DNA of 64,000 nt from Tricholoma matsutake (Eukaryota > Basidiomycota > Agaricomycetes > Agaricales > Tricholomataceae), in the NCBI GenBank assembly GCA_026075535.2, contig AP026545.1, positions 8,246,001 to 8,310,000 of the forward strand. The letters run 5' to 3'. Shown piece by piece: positions 53,212-63,711 of this stretch. Below the pieces are notes generated by a model, which had not been told where the DNA came from, did not search any database, and saw only the letters and a program-made list of their open reading frames with translations. Position numbers and translations under genes: made by a program. Within the stretch, counting starts at the first letter, position 1. Each line of letters starts with the position of its first letter.

Positions 53212-56200
53212 TCATGGTTGGAATCCCATCTGTCCAAAGGTAAGTGCATTAACACATTTTGGCGCATTTGGATGAGCCCTGTCGAAGTTTGCGATTAGTT
53301 TTGCGGCATCAAGATCCTCCTCTGGAATCCATGAATTCTCTTCGTGCCCATAGCCTCTCCATCTGACCAGATACTGCAACTTCCTACCCTTCATCCTGCT
53401 GTCCAGCACCTCATCCACCTTGTACCTCTCCTCTCCTCCTATGATCTTGGGGGGCGGCAGTGGTTTTGCATGGCGACCTTCAATCAGGTCCATTGGTGTG
53501 GGCATGAGCTTGACAATGTGGAACACCGGACGTATTCAAGCCATCGATGGTGGGAGTTGGAGGTGATATGCATGTGAGCTGACAGGACAAATGACTGGGT
53601 ATAGCCCCAGGAAGCGGTGCGCAAATTTCTTCATGGGTCTAGTTGTGCTGATATCCAAAGCATCCAGGAAGACCTTTTCACTGATCGCGAAAATCGGTGC
53701 AGGGATTCGCCATTGGTTATAGTACCTCACCATATCATCCTTCGATTTGGCAAGGGCGGCACGAGCCTCCTCCAACGTCGACTTCATCTGATCCACAAAC
53801 TCGTTGACTGCCTCAAGCCTCAAGGGTCGTTGGTTGGGCTCAAAACCCATCCACAGATGTCTGCCAGTGTCAATGAAGAAGGGGGAGTGCTGGGTGGATG
53901 AGTGGACATGGTTATTGTATGTGAATTCGCCCAGAGGGAGCAGAGTGTCCCAATCATTTTGGCGCTCATTCACAAAAATGTGGATGTACTGCTCGAGCTC
54001 CTGATTGACTTGTTTGGTCTGCCCATCGGACTGTGGGTGATACGCTGTGGATGCCGAAATGGTAATCCCCAACAAGTGATACAATTTGCGCATGAATTGC
54101 GCTATGAACTGCGGTCCCTGATCCGAGAGCATCGATTTCAGGAGGCCATGAAGCTTCCACACGTTCTGCAAGTACAATTGCGCTGATCCCAGCGCCATAA
54201 CGGTGGTGTGAGTGGGTATGAAATGGCTGCGCTTGCTCACTGAGTCTACCACCACCATCGTCGCATCGAAGCCATGGGAGTCCGGAAGTTCGGTGATGAA
54301 ATCAACACTTACCACATCCCAGCAATTTTCGGGGATTGGGAGGGGGTGTAGTTCGCCAAAAGGTCAGCACTTCTGCGCCTTCGTGCAAAGACACAGATCA
54401 CAGGCCTTACAGTACTGACCGACAAAGTGCAACATGTTTGGCCACCAGTAATTGCGCGAGATGAGTTTGAGTGTTGTCCAGTGCCCTGCATGTCCACCAA
54501 TCTTGGAGTCATGATGCTGTTCAGCGATTCTGCATCGTAAGTCTGGTATGAGCAGAACATAAATGCAATCACGAAACCTCCATAATCTATCCTCCTCTGT
54601 CCACTCTGAGCTTCGCAATGTCTTGCCCTTGGCCCTATCCAACTCCTTCATTGCTAGTACCACCACATCTTTGCTCTTTCCATCCTGAACCCCCTTTCGC
54701 ACTTTGCGCAAGATATTTCGCTCCACTCCTTCTATCATCACCCCTTCGAGTGCCCGAATCACGAAGAATTCGGGGTGGAGCAGGGTAGTGTCACGATTAT
54801 TCTCAGCGCTGTTCGCATGATTGGCTCATCGTGAAAGTGCATTGCATTTACCCATACTCTTTCCAGGACGGTGGTGCATGACAAAGTCAAACCATGAAAG
54901 ATAGAGTGACCAGCGAGCTTGTCTGTGATTTAGCTTTTTCGCAGTCATGAAGTACTCCAGATTTTTGTGGTCAGTCCAGATCTCTACCTTGTGCTGTGCA
55001 CCTTCAAAGAAATGCCTCCATTCCTCTAATGATCTCATCACTGCTAGCATCTCCTTGTCGTGGATCTCGTAATTTCATTTGACCACATTGAGCGATTTTG
55101 AGTAGAACACAATAGGGTGCCATTTGAGATTGTTGGCCGATTGCTGCGACAGCACTGAGCTGGTCGCATAGTCCGAGCTGTCCACCTCGATGTGAAATGC
55201 TTTGGCATCGTCAGCAGAACAGAGAATAGGGGAGGATGTGACCCGATTCTTGATTTCGTCAAAGGTGCCTTGTTCTGAAGGTCCCCATTCCCATTTGCGC
55301 TCCTTCTTTGTGAGCTCAAAGAAAGGTTTCGCATGATGCAAAAAGTCTTCAATGAAGCGCCAATAGAAATTCGCGAACCCTAGGAATGACTGTACCTCCT
55401 TGCACGTTGTGGGGGTGGCCCATTCGGTGACTCCCGCTACCTTGACAGGATCCATATGAATTTTGCCCTTGGATATGATGAGTCCGAGGTACTTGATTGT
55501 TGTTTGCTCAAACTTGCACTTGTCATGTCGCAGAAACAACTTGTGCACACGAAGGTGCTCCAGGACAAGGCACATAATGCACCGATGTTCATCGATCGAT
55601 TTCATAAAGATGAGGATGTCATCCAGGTAGACACAGACCACTCCCTCCATAATGAGATCCTGAAAAATGTCGTTCATCATCGTTTGGAATGTGGAAGGGG
55701 AGTTTGTGAGTCCAAAAAACATCACCAAGGATTTGAAAAGCCTGTGATTCATGCAAAAAGTGGCTTTCCATTCATCGCCCCTTTTCATGCGCACATTGTT
55801 GTACCCCCATCGCACGTCGAGTTTTGTAAAGTATTTTGCACCTCGTAGTTGATTTACGAGTTCTGAAATCAGTGGTAGCGGATATCGGTTTTTAATTGTG
55901 AGGGCATTGAGAGCATGATAATCTTGTACCAGCCAGAGGGATCCATCCTTCTTCTTGATAAAGAAGATGGGGGATGCCATCGGCGACTTTGAGGGGCAAA
56001 TGTGGCCAGTGGCTAGGTTCTCCTGGATGAATTCGTCCATCTCGGCCTGTTTGTTGGGTGTGAGGGGGTAGACCTTGCAGCTAGTGGCTTTCGCACCAGG
56101 GATGAGTTCGATCACATGATCCCATACCTTTCGGTCAGGCAAGCGGTCAAACAAAGACTTTGCAGATAGGTCCTCAAACTCATAGAAGTGCGCAGGGACG

Positions 56201-57008
56201 GATTCGTGAAAGGACTTTGGTTGCACATTCTTATGGAAGGCCTCTGCTAGCTGTTGTGAAATGTTGGACATGGCGCGAATGAATTCTGCTTCGCAGGGAA
56301 TGGTAGCAACAAAGATGCGATCTCCCTCTTTGACTGAGTTTTCACTCGAAAGGGGCGGTTCATCATGGTCTTCGTCATCATTATCATTGTTCACCAGTTG
56401 CAGAAGGTCCGGGATGTCCTCCATCTCAATGTCAGGGGTAGGCATGGGACCTGCACGACAGGTACAAATGCTAGCAATTTCCTGAAAAGCACTTTTGCGC
56501 TCTTTGTTCATCTCATTCTGACAGGTGCAGCAGTGATTCGGGCATCGACTCATTTTGACCTCATTAGTCTGCCAGTCCACCTCAGGATTATGCTTGCAGA
56601 GCCAGGTGAGGCCAAGAATAACATCTCGCTTGCCGATGCCAGTCACCACGAACGTTGCATGTTCAGAGTGGTCGCAAAATCATAGTAGGACCTCTACAAC
56701 TTCCAAGATATTGCCTGCTTCATTTGCTGAGCCATCGACATTGAACACAGGGATGGGTCGGCTGAGCACTTTTGTTGTGAGGTGATTTCGTGCAATGAAA
56801 TCAGAACTGACGAAAAGGCCGGTGGCACCACAATCAAGTAGCGCCTTGGTTGTGTGCACAGCGCTGGTATCGGTGGTTTGCAGCGATACTTCAAGCTCGA
56901 ACGAGTGGGGGTTCGGGGGAGTCGTTTCTCCCATTTAGGGCACTTACAAAAATGCGAATGAGGATAGGGAGGGGTTAGTATGGCTTGCACATCATTTGCA
57001 GAGAGATC
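53212..57008 (-). pseudogene. gypsy5 pol: protease to chromodomain, TGA-decayed
   Basis: A single frame runs from 56934 to 53212 with five TGA stops at plausible Arg codons (VLL*FCDH, VVK*NYEI, LSR*ANHA, QKC*PFGE, SMA*IRPV). Domains: protease (LLDCGATGLFVSSDF), RT with KKKDGSLWLVQDYH, KLDVRWGYNNVRM, intact [11 protein letters not shown], RNase H (IEVDSSDYATSSVLS, WTDHKNLEYF), integrase H2C2 (HAGH, CKACDLC), catalytic core (VDFITELPD, LSDQGPQF) with the third acid lost (DGQTKQVN: E to K through ACC|GAA to ACC|AAA at a CpG), and chromodomain (YKVDEVLDSRMKGRKLQYLV, NSWIPEEDL). Gag and the 5' LTR were removed at 57008 by a hAT-like element. Confidence 0.92.
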
Positions 57009-58118
57009 CAGTAATTTACACTGCCCCATATGTTCCGCGTGGACTGTGCGGACTCCGTGCGGAGTCCGACCATCTGGTGACCAAAATAAAAAATTACACA
57101 GCCTTCCACAGGGAGTCCACACCAGTCCGCACCAGTCCACGCGGAGTCCACACCAGTCCACACCAGTCCACACAGAGTCCACACAAACTATTCAAGTAGT
57201 CACTTAATTTTTATAGATTTATTATATAGTTTATTGACCCCCTCACACATATGAGGGGTATGATTTATGTAATATACATCTAAGCTCCCTCATGAGTGGG
57301 AGGACTACTAATTTGACAAAAAAAAACCCCCTTGCAAATGTGAGGGCCGCCCTCTCCCCCACAATCCCCCTCGTGCGCCCGTGACTCTCGCCTTTCACAT
57401 AGCAGTCAGCGGTGGTGGGGCTGCACATCGTCGTCGTCATCCCTCCTTCCCTGTTCCCTGTCATTCCCACACTCTCGCACCCCCATATTCACCCTGTGGC
57501 ATGTGGCGTTGGCGTCATCCCTGTCGGTCTCCCTCACTGTCTCCCCTCCTCCCCCCAGGTGGGTGTCATTGCCATCTCCCTCGTCATCTCCCTCCCCCTC
57601 CCCCCTCATCTCCCTTTCCTCTTGTCTCCCATCCCCCTCATCATCATTCCACCCACCATCCACCCCACGAGCAGTTGCTCACAAGGCTGGAGGTGGGTGG
57701 TGTGTCCTCGTGGGGTGGATGGTGGGTGGTGTGTTGTTTTGTGGTTGGTGTTGGTTTCGGTCTTCATGGCGGCATCGTCTCCTCCTTCTGGGTGTTGTTG
57801 TGGTTGTTCCACCTGTGATCTACCCCCCGAGCAGTTGCTCGTGGGGCTGGGGGCAGGTGGTGTGTCTTCCGTTGCTGTGGGTGGTCATGGTGGGGCCCTG
57901 GTGCTCATTTTCATCTGTTTTGGGGGGGTTTGGGGGGGTCAGCATGACGTGGCGCATTTACGGGGGTAGCTGGGTGCTTACTTGGTTGGTATCCCCCTTC
58001 TGGGGTCTCGCGGCATCCCTCATCTCCCTCCTGTCCCTCATTGACACCCTCACATCCCGTCAAAATGGGGAGGAGGGGGGTTGCACGGCCATGCATCGTC
58101 CCGTGTTGTTGTCCATCG

Positions 58119-58520
58119 TTACCTGTAGATTAGAACCTAAAAAACAAAGAAAACAATTAGTTAGTTGATAAAAAGAAGAAATGAATATAAAAAATTTACC
58201 TATGGCCCACATTGCTTCTTGTCGGCTTGTTTGCAGTTCTTTGTGGCCGTGGAGTCGTTACCTGTAGATTAGAACCTAAAAAACAAAGAAAACAATTGGT
58301 TAGTTGTTGATGAAAAGAAGAAACGGATAAAAAAAAATTACCTATGGCCCAAACGATGCAATTGTGTCATTTGGGCCCGCATTGTCATCTGTTGTTACCT
58401 GTAGATTAGAACCTAAAAAACAAAGACAACAATTAGTTAGTTGATAAAAAGAAGAAACAAATTTAAAAAAATTACCAATGGCCCAAACAATGCAATTGCA
58501 TTGTTTGGGCCTGCATTGCT
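58119..58520. repeat. Three tandem ~137-bp blocks in A4
   Basis: Units start at 58119, 58257 and 58394 with GTTACCTGTAGATTAGAACC. Two end in the palindrome ATGGCCCAAACRATGCAATT..GGGCC; the first has a shortened version. Copy number varies between elements: one in A0 and A3, two in A2, three here. Confidence 0.85.
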
Positions 58521-58767
58521 TCTGGTCAGCTTGTTTGCAGCTCTTTGTGGCCATGGAATGGGGCTGAGAGTGGGTGGAGGTGATGTGGGTAGAGTGGAGA
58601 TGGTGGTGGTAGAGAGGGAAGGAGGGAGGGAGTGAGGTGGCAGCATGGTCATCGTTGATGGTGGTGGTGGTGAGTGATGAGCTGGCAACGTTGATGACAC
58701 GGCTGTGTGCTTTGTCATACAAAGCCAAACAGTCATATGTAGTGGCATCAATGTGACAACATAGCAC

Positions 58768-58846
58768 TGGCTGTGTAGTGTAATGGTAATGTGTGTCTGT
58801 ACTTTATTAGTTAACCATGAGGCTACGAGTTCAAACACCATTCATG
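58768..58846 (+). other. tRNA-like Pol III module in A4
   Basis: CTGTGTAGTGTAATGGTAAT (A-box-like) and CTACGAGTTCAAACACC (B-box-like), facing the right end. Degenerate. Confidence 0.5.
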
Positions 58847-59036
58847 ACATTATTTTGCTAAGCTCAAATGGGCTGCTCGGATGCATGCGGACTGTCCTTG
58901 CTGGTCCTTCTTGTTGATCATGGACATGGATGGACAAAATCTGCAGAATCCGAGTAAAATACACAGAATCCATGTTAGTCTGCATAGATCCATGCAGACT
59001 GGCACACCCTGTTCCACAACTAAGATGGGTTATTGT

Positions 59037-59960
59037 ACGGAACCTGCACCTTTATTCAGCAAAGTCTACATCGATACTATGCAAATGCCTCCTTCAAGTG
59101 GATTCAAGTATATCATACATGGTTGGTGTTTGCTAACGACCCATCCCAAATGGCGAAATCTTTGACGAGAAAATGCCATGACCCTCAGGGATTGGATCTT
59201 CAAAGATATCATTTGTAGATGGGGTTCCCTATACAAAATTGTGAGTGATAATGGATCAGCCTTCATTGCAGCATTGGAGTACCTTTCAAATGATATCACA
59301 TTAACCACATTCAGATTAGCAGTTACAATTCTCATGCGAATGGAGTTGTTGAATGAGCCCACTTCGATATTCAACAATCATTATTCAAAGCAATTGATGG
59401 AGATCAGAGCAAATGGTCAGCTGGAGCATACTCTGTGTTTTGGGCAGAACAAGTTACAGCTCATAGATGTATGGGTTGCTCTCCTTACTTCGCAGTTACA
59501 GGATCACATCCCCTAATCCTGCTTGACATCTCTGAAGCAACATACTTGCAACCCCCTCCTGATTCTATCTTATCGACAAGTGATCTCATTGCTCGAAGAG
59601 CAATAGCACTACCAAAATGGTCATCCGACCTCGAACTTCTATATTCAAAAGTCTATACCACTCTACTCAAAGCTGTAAAATGTTTTGAGCTCATTCACAA
59701 ACAAACAATGCATGACTACAACTTCGAAAAAGGCAACCTGGTCCTACTTCGCAACATGCAAATTGAGAAATCTCTCAATTGCAAGTTGTGTCCTTGATAT
59801 TTAGGTCCCCTCATCATCACCGATTGCAACTATGGAGGAGCCTACATCATCTGCAAACTCGATGGATCAGTATTTCATTGACCAGTTGCAGCCTTCCGAC
59901 TCCTTCCCTATTTTGCATGAAAATCAATTTCCCAAACACCGACCATATCCTGAAGATCAA
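59037..59960 (+). pseudogene. Integrase relic of the gypsy2 family
   Basis: In several frames: PAPLFSKVYIDTMQMPPSSG, RDWIFKDIICRWGSLYKIVS followed by DNGSAF, CMGCSPYFAVTGSHPLILLD, NFEKGNLVLLRNMQIEKSLN. Nearly line-by-line similar to 42140-43010 of gypsy2 but more damaged; the ANGIVERAHF region is frameshifted. No RT or LTR nearby. Confidence 0.85.
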
Positions 59961-59992
59961 CGATGCTTTCCAAATTCGACAACCCTGCTTCT

Positions 59993-60790
59993 TTAATAGT
60001 TTATCTCACTGGCCAGCTCAAGGGCAGCATATGCAATGTGAATTTTTAGTTGAGACTTGGAGATATAATCAGTGATATAATACAGGATTGCTTTAGCAGC
60101 AGGTCCAGATCCAATAAACTTGATGTCCATGTTACAATGTATGGTCTGGATTATGGTTTCATTAAAGTTATTCACTAATCCATCTAGGCAATGCAACCAG
60201 AGCTCACCAGTCTCAGGATCTATTGTGGAAATGGGATTATAGTTTGCCGAGCTTAACCCAAAGTGACATTCCTCTCTCTTGGGTGAATACTTGAAGCAAG
60301 TATCCTGGTGTTTATGTTGCTGACATGCTGTGACAATATTATGCAAATCCTGTTTCTGTACAGTAGCATGGTTTTTGTGTGAGGATAGAGGATTGCGAAC
60401 AGTACAAGGATGAAATTGTGAGGACAGTATGTCCAACAGCTCTCCATTGACATCAGGCTTCGGAGGGATACATGTGGAAATGCTATCATCCAGAAAGGCT
60501 AAAAGCCGCTGGCGAAAGTCATCCTCATCAGTACTCATAACTTTGTCACATATCTCATTGGGATTGAGTCCACCTTCAACCCATATCAACATATGGCAGT
60601 GCAAAGTACTGCATCCTTTGTGGCAGGGTAAGTGGTCTATTGGTGCTCTGTTGACCAGGAGGTCACAATGTGGGAGGCACGGTAAGCGAACTTGGTTAAA
60701 CAAGGGGGTAAAGGTTGGTAAATGAGCCCACGGCTCAATGAAAGGGAGAGGGGCATGCAGTAATGCACTAGAGTGAAGACGGTGCAAACT
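59993..60790 (-). pseudogene. Helitron Rep (rolling-circle) domain fragment
   Basis: A 264-codon frame, truncated at both ends. It contains the Rep motif STLHCHMLIW (HxH metal-binding), then GGLNPNEICDKVM, HPCTVRNP, CQQHKHQDTCFKY, EECHFGL, DPETGELWLHCLDGLVNNFN, CNMDIKFIGSGPAAKA and the Tyr region ILYYITDYISKSQ with YxxxY and a following Lys. These match eukaryotic Helitron Rep domains that nick and join single strands. The helicase part is missing; the 3' side ends where the integrase relic starts. Confidence 0.88.
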
Positions 60791-61897
60791 GTGTAGCGAG
60801 AGGTGTGGTCAACATCAATCAAAGACTCCAGCCACAAGATTACATGCCGATATCATCAAAGGCAGATATTTGACACATCAAAGGGAAAGTTGCTCATTTG
60901 GGCTTTAGTAAGTAGCAAGGTGAACCACTTCACTGGAAATACTACTTGTAGTAATGGAATGTCAAGAGAACTAAAGAAATCGGGGCCGAAAGACTTCAAA
61001 CTTGAATACTTAGCTTAACTTCTACACCTTTGTGTGTAGTAATCTTGGGTAGCCTTTGAGAACTCGGAGGGAAACTTAAGAGGAACGCAAAATGAGAGTC
61101 CAAAGTTACTTGTCCCATTTGAGAGGTGGGGAGACACCTTTATACAAGTCAAGTACCAATATTGAGAAAACCATGTCGCACTTGTTCTCTTGTGCCGACA
61201 GGACCAATTAACCAGAGAGATAAACTATTAAAGAAGCAGGGTTGTCGAATTTGGAAAGCGTCATTGATCTTCAAGATATGGTCAGTGTTTGCACAGTGGA
61301 TGATGTCACAGTGGTGTCGTCAAGTTCTCATCTCAGGGTTTCAGCAACTGGGGATGACTCAGGGAGAGGACAGTGTTGAAGTTCTCTATTGACGTCATGT
61401 TGCCTGTGCCCCCAGCAAGCATGGAGAACACTCAAGAGGTGCGCAAAATGAGAGTCCAAAGTTACTTGTCCCATTTGAGAGGTGGGGAGACACCTTTATA
61501 CAAGTCAAGTACCAATATTGAGAAAACCATGTTGCACTTGTTCTCTTGTGCTGACAGGACCAATCAATTAAGAAGCTTGGAGATTATGATCCAGCGGATG
61601 ACTTGGTTACAATTTATGCCAAGCAGCTGTTGCAGAAATGCATGCACACTATGATCTCACATCAAGATCTTTCTGGACAATTTGTTGCTACCTATTTGCT
61701 GGATTTTGAGGATCACTTTACTAGTCATGTTTATCACAAGCTATATTGGACGAGTTTTGAGGACCATGTCAAGGCTGAATTTCCCAGCCCAGAATATAAT
61801 GCGAAGGAGGCACCACCAGTTGTGTCGGCAGAAGATGCTCCCCCTAAAGAGCTCTGTTAAGACTATTGGTCTCGACTCAGTCTTGGGTCATGTGTCG
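60791..61897. other. Unrecognised sequence with a duplicated ~127-bp block
   Basis: Direct repeats at 61085-61212 and 61441-61570 (starting CGCAAAATGAGAGTCC, ending GACAGGACCAAT) differ by few bases. The second lies in a frame reading PVPPASMENTQEVRKMRVQ and YLSHLRGGETPLYKSS, followed by a downstream frame with CMHTMISHQDLSGQFVATYL and EDHVKAEFPSPEYNAKEAPP. It could be gene pieces carried by a Helitron; no family recognised. Confidence 0.5.
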
Positions 61898-62067
61898 CAG
61901 TTGGAGGCTTTCCAACTGTATCAATATTGCACTAGGAGGCTTTCCTAGTGTATCGGGCTTCCTGCCTTCACTTGGGTACTTCCTCAAGTCATCGCGGCTA
62001 TCCATACTCAGAGGCTTTCTGAGTAGACTGTCCATTCATGTATCACAGTTGGAGGCTTTCCAACTGT
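61898..62067. repeat. Four hairpins with conserved GGCTT loop and different stems
   Basis: CAGTTGGA-GGCTT-TCCAACTG (61898-61918), CACTAGGA-GGCTT-TCCTAGTG (61930-61950), TACTCAGA-GGCTT-TCTGAGTA (62005-62025) and again CAGTTGGA-GGCTT-TCCAACTG (62046-62066). All have perfect 8-bp stems with compensating changes. Confidence 0.9.
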
Positions 62068-62094
62068 TGGGTTCAAGTTTATCACAGTCAGGGA

Positions 62095-62159
62095 TTTTGC
62101 AAATCTGCGTGGAGTCCATGTAATTCTGCATGGAACATATGGGGCAGTGTAAAGACCTC
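62095..62159. mobile_element. Right terminus of a hAT-like family A element
   Basis: GGAACATATGGGGCAGTG then TAAAGACCTC is the inverse of the A4 left terminus (57009). The sequence before it has TGCGTGGAGTCCATG. No 8-bp duplication with the A4 left flank. Confidence 0.7.
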
Positions 62160-62989
62160 CCTAGGTGAAGGGAGTATCGAGCGGTGGATTGCTGATAATC
62201 CTGGTACCACGCCAGCATGGCGAGAGTTCCTTGTGGTTTGTTGAGTCTGAGATTCAGTGAGAGTCATAGGGGTTAGAAGATGGAATGTGATAGATTTGAC
62301 AAGAGAAGTGTGAGTTTGTAAATACGGTTAAGTTCTGAGTTGGGGGAAGGAGATGTCAGATTTCCGGTCGTACCCAGGTGGTAGGAGTTGAAAGGGAAGA
62401 GTCAGAGAGGAGCAGGATTCTGATGGAATTCCAAGGCAAGGGTTGGGACAGAAAGGGCTTGGCTTCAGCTTGTAAGAAGCTGTGCCCTTCTCCTTGTCAA
62501 GTGTCCTAATTTCAGATAAGGTGAGAGGGGAGGATTGGAGGATCAGAGGATTTCTGGGGAGTACGAGTGAAGGTTTGAGGAAGACTTAAGAAATGAATTG
62601 GTGCGAAATAAGAGTGGGATTAATTGAGTGACTTTATGGATTTACAAACTGGCAATACAGAACGAAAGTAGCTAGCTTAAATACTAAGGTCAGAGTTTCT
62701 GAGGCTGTGGTAATATGCAAACCGGCTCCCAAGGCAAATCCTGAAACTGTTTCATCTAATTGGAAATGAGGGTATTTTGCCTCTAGGCAGTGCTGCTGAT
62801 AGGAGGGGAGCTGTGATGCAAGGCAGCCAGGAAGGGGGGCAGAAAATGATCAGAAATCCGGTTGAGAGAATCAGTCTTGACACAGGTGTGTTGAGGCAGA
62901 TAAAGTGTATGAGGGGCTGCATCAGGACATCTATAAGACTCCAAGAAAGACAAAGCTGATGAGTTATTGTACTTATTCCAAGTTTGTGA
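62160..62989. other. No gene seen
   Basis: Purine-rich sequence with several GTGAGAGGGGAGG-like runs. No recognisable product. Confidence 0.4.
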
Positions 62990-63231
62990 CCATGTTCTGC
63001 AAATGCAGCCTGCTCCCTCTCTGCTGAAATTGCTGGCTTGTCATTCCATATCATGTTACTCAACAACTCCCAACAGAGATCAATTTGTTCACTGTTTGGA
63101 ATCCCACACACTTTTGCTAAGAACATGGATACACTTTGAGGTAAGGTAGGGGGAGGTACAGAGGGCAGATGATTAGTAGATTGTACAAGTAGGATGTTGT
63201 CCTTGGGCTTGGTAGCATATATGTAAGGGGA
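62990..63231 (-). pseudogene. CxC5-like fragment (KDZ-transposon associated)
   Basis: Minus-strand PKDNILLVQSTNHLPSVPPP, TLPQSVSMFLAKVCGIP, CWELLSNMIWNDKP and EHGHKLGI recall the start of the CxC5 cysteine-cluster domain found with KDZ transposases in basidiomycetes. The cysteine cluster itself would be further downstream and is not seen. From memory, moderate certainty. Confidence 0.5.
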
Positions 63232-63583
63232 CAGCCCACCACAGGGTTTCCATTGGGTTTCTGTGAGAAACCTGCTGACCACCTTATGGCGCTACCATGA
63301 TGCAATACAATGCAAACCTGGAGGAGTACATGGTTACCATGGAAACCCACTGGAAACCCACAGGATATTATGATAATGTAGGACAATGGTAGTAGGAACA
63401 ATGGATTGGGAAATGTGTATATAAGATTCACACCCTGCAAGGGGGACCTTAGAGAATTCTCTTTGGTTCCCCCTTGCAAGGTTAGCAAATTATGTCACTG
63501 TATTATGTCACTATCTAATTGACTTTGGTTCCCCCTTGCAAGATCAATGGACCCCATGCTGTTGCCGTAAGGTTGCCCTTACA
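63232..63583 (+). repeat. gypsy6 5' LTR (352 bp)
   Basis: TGTAAGGGGACAGCCC..GTAAGGTTGCCCTTACA. Ends match the gypsy5 LTR, and the CTTTGGTTCCCCCTTGCAAG motif occurs twice, as there. Shorter than the gypsy5 LTR. Confidence 0.8.
63417..63425 (+). promoter_or_regulatory. TATA box in gypsy6 LTR
   Basis: GTATATAAG lies ~30-70 bp ahead of the repeated CTTTGGTTCCCCCTTG block, a plausible U3/R boundary. Confidence 0.55.
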
Positions 63584-63711
63584 GCAGAATTCTCTCCAAA
63601 AAATGCAAACTGGGTTTCCAATGTATTTCTGCACAAAATTTTTGGAAGAGAACAACATGTTGTAATGTAGACCTTCCATAAAATAGTGTTGGAACACCCC
63701 TTTCACCTGCC

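Larger units (their letters stand above)
57009..59029. mobile_element. hAT-like element A4 (left end and body)
   Basis: Left terminus CAGTAATTTACACTGCCCCA followed by TATGTTCC and a GCGGAGTCC array, then the family modules: GAGGGG hairpins, GAGCAG palindromes, conserved core with GGTATCCCCCTTCTGGGGTC, three copies of the ~137-bp block, GGTGGTGG and a tRNA-like block. A matching terminus of the same subtype lies at 62095-62159. The 8-bp flanks of the two (GAGAGATC, CCTAGGTG) do not agree, so they may belong to different copies. Confidence 0.75.

Noticed and set aside
1500..58846. True tRNA genes at the A-box/B-box blocks
   Set aside because: No block shows a paired 7-bp acceptor stem with a consistent anticodon arm; they vary freely between elements.
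57009..62159. One 5.15-kb family A element spanning both matching TIRs
   Set aside because: The TIR subtypes match, but the 8-bp flanks GAGAGATC and CCTAGGTG differ and unrelated relics lie between; two copies or a rearrangement are equally likely.
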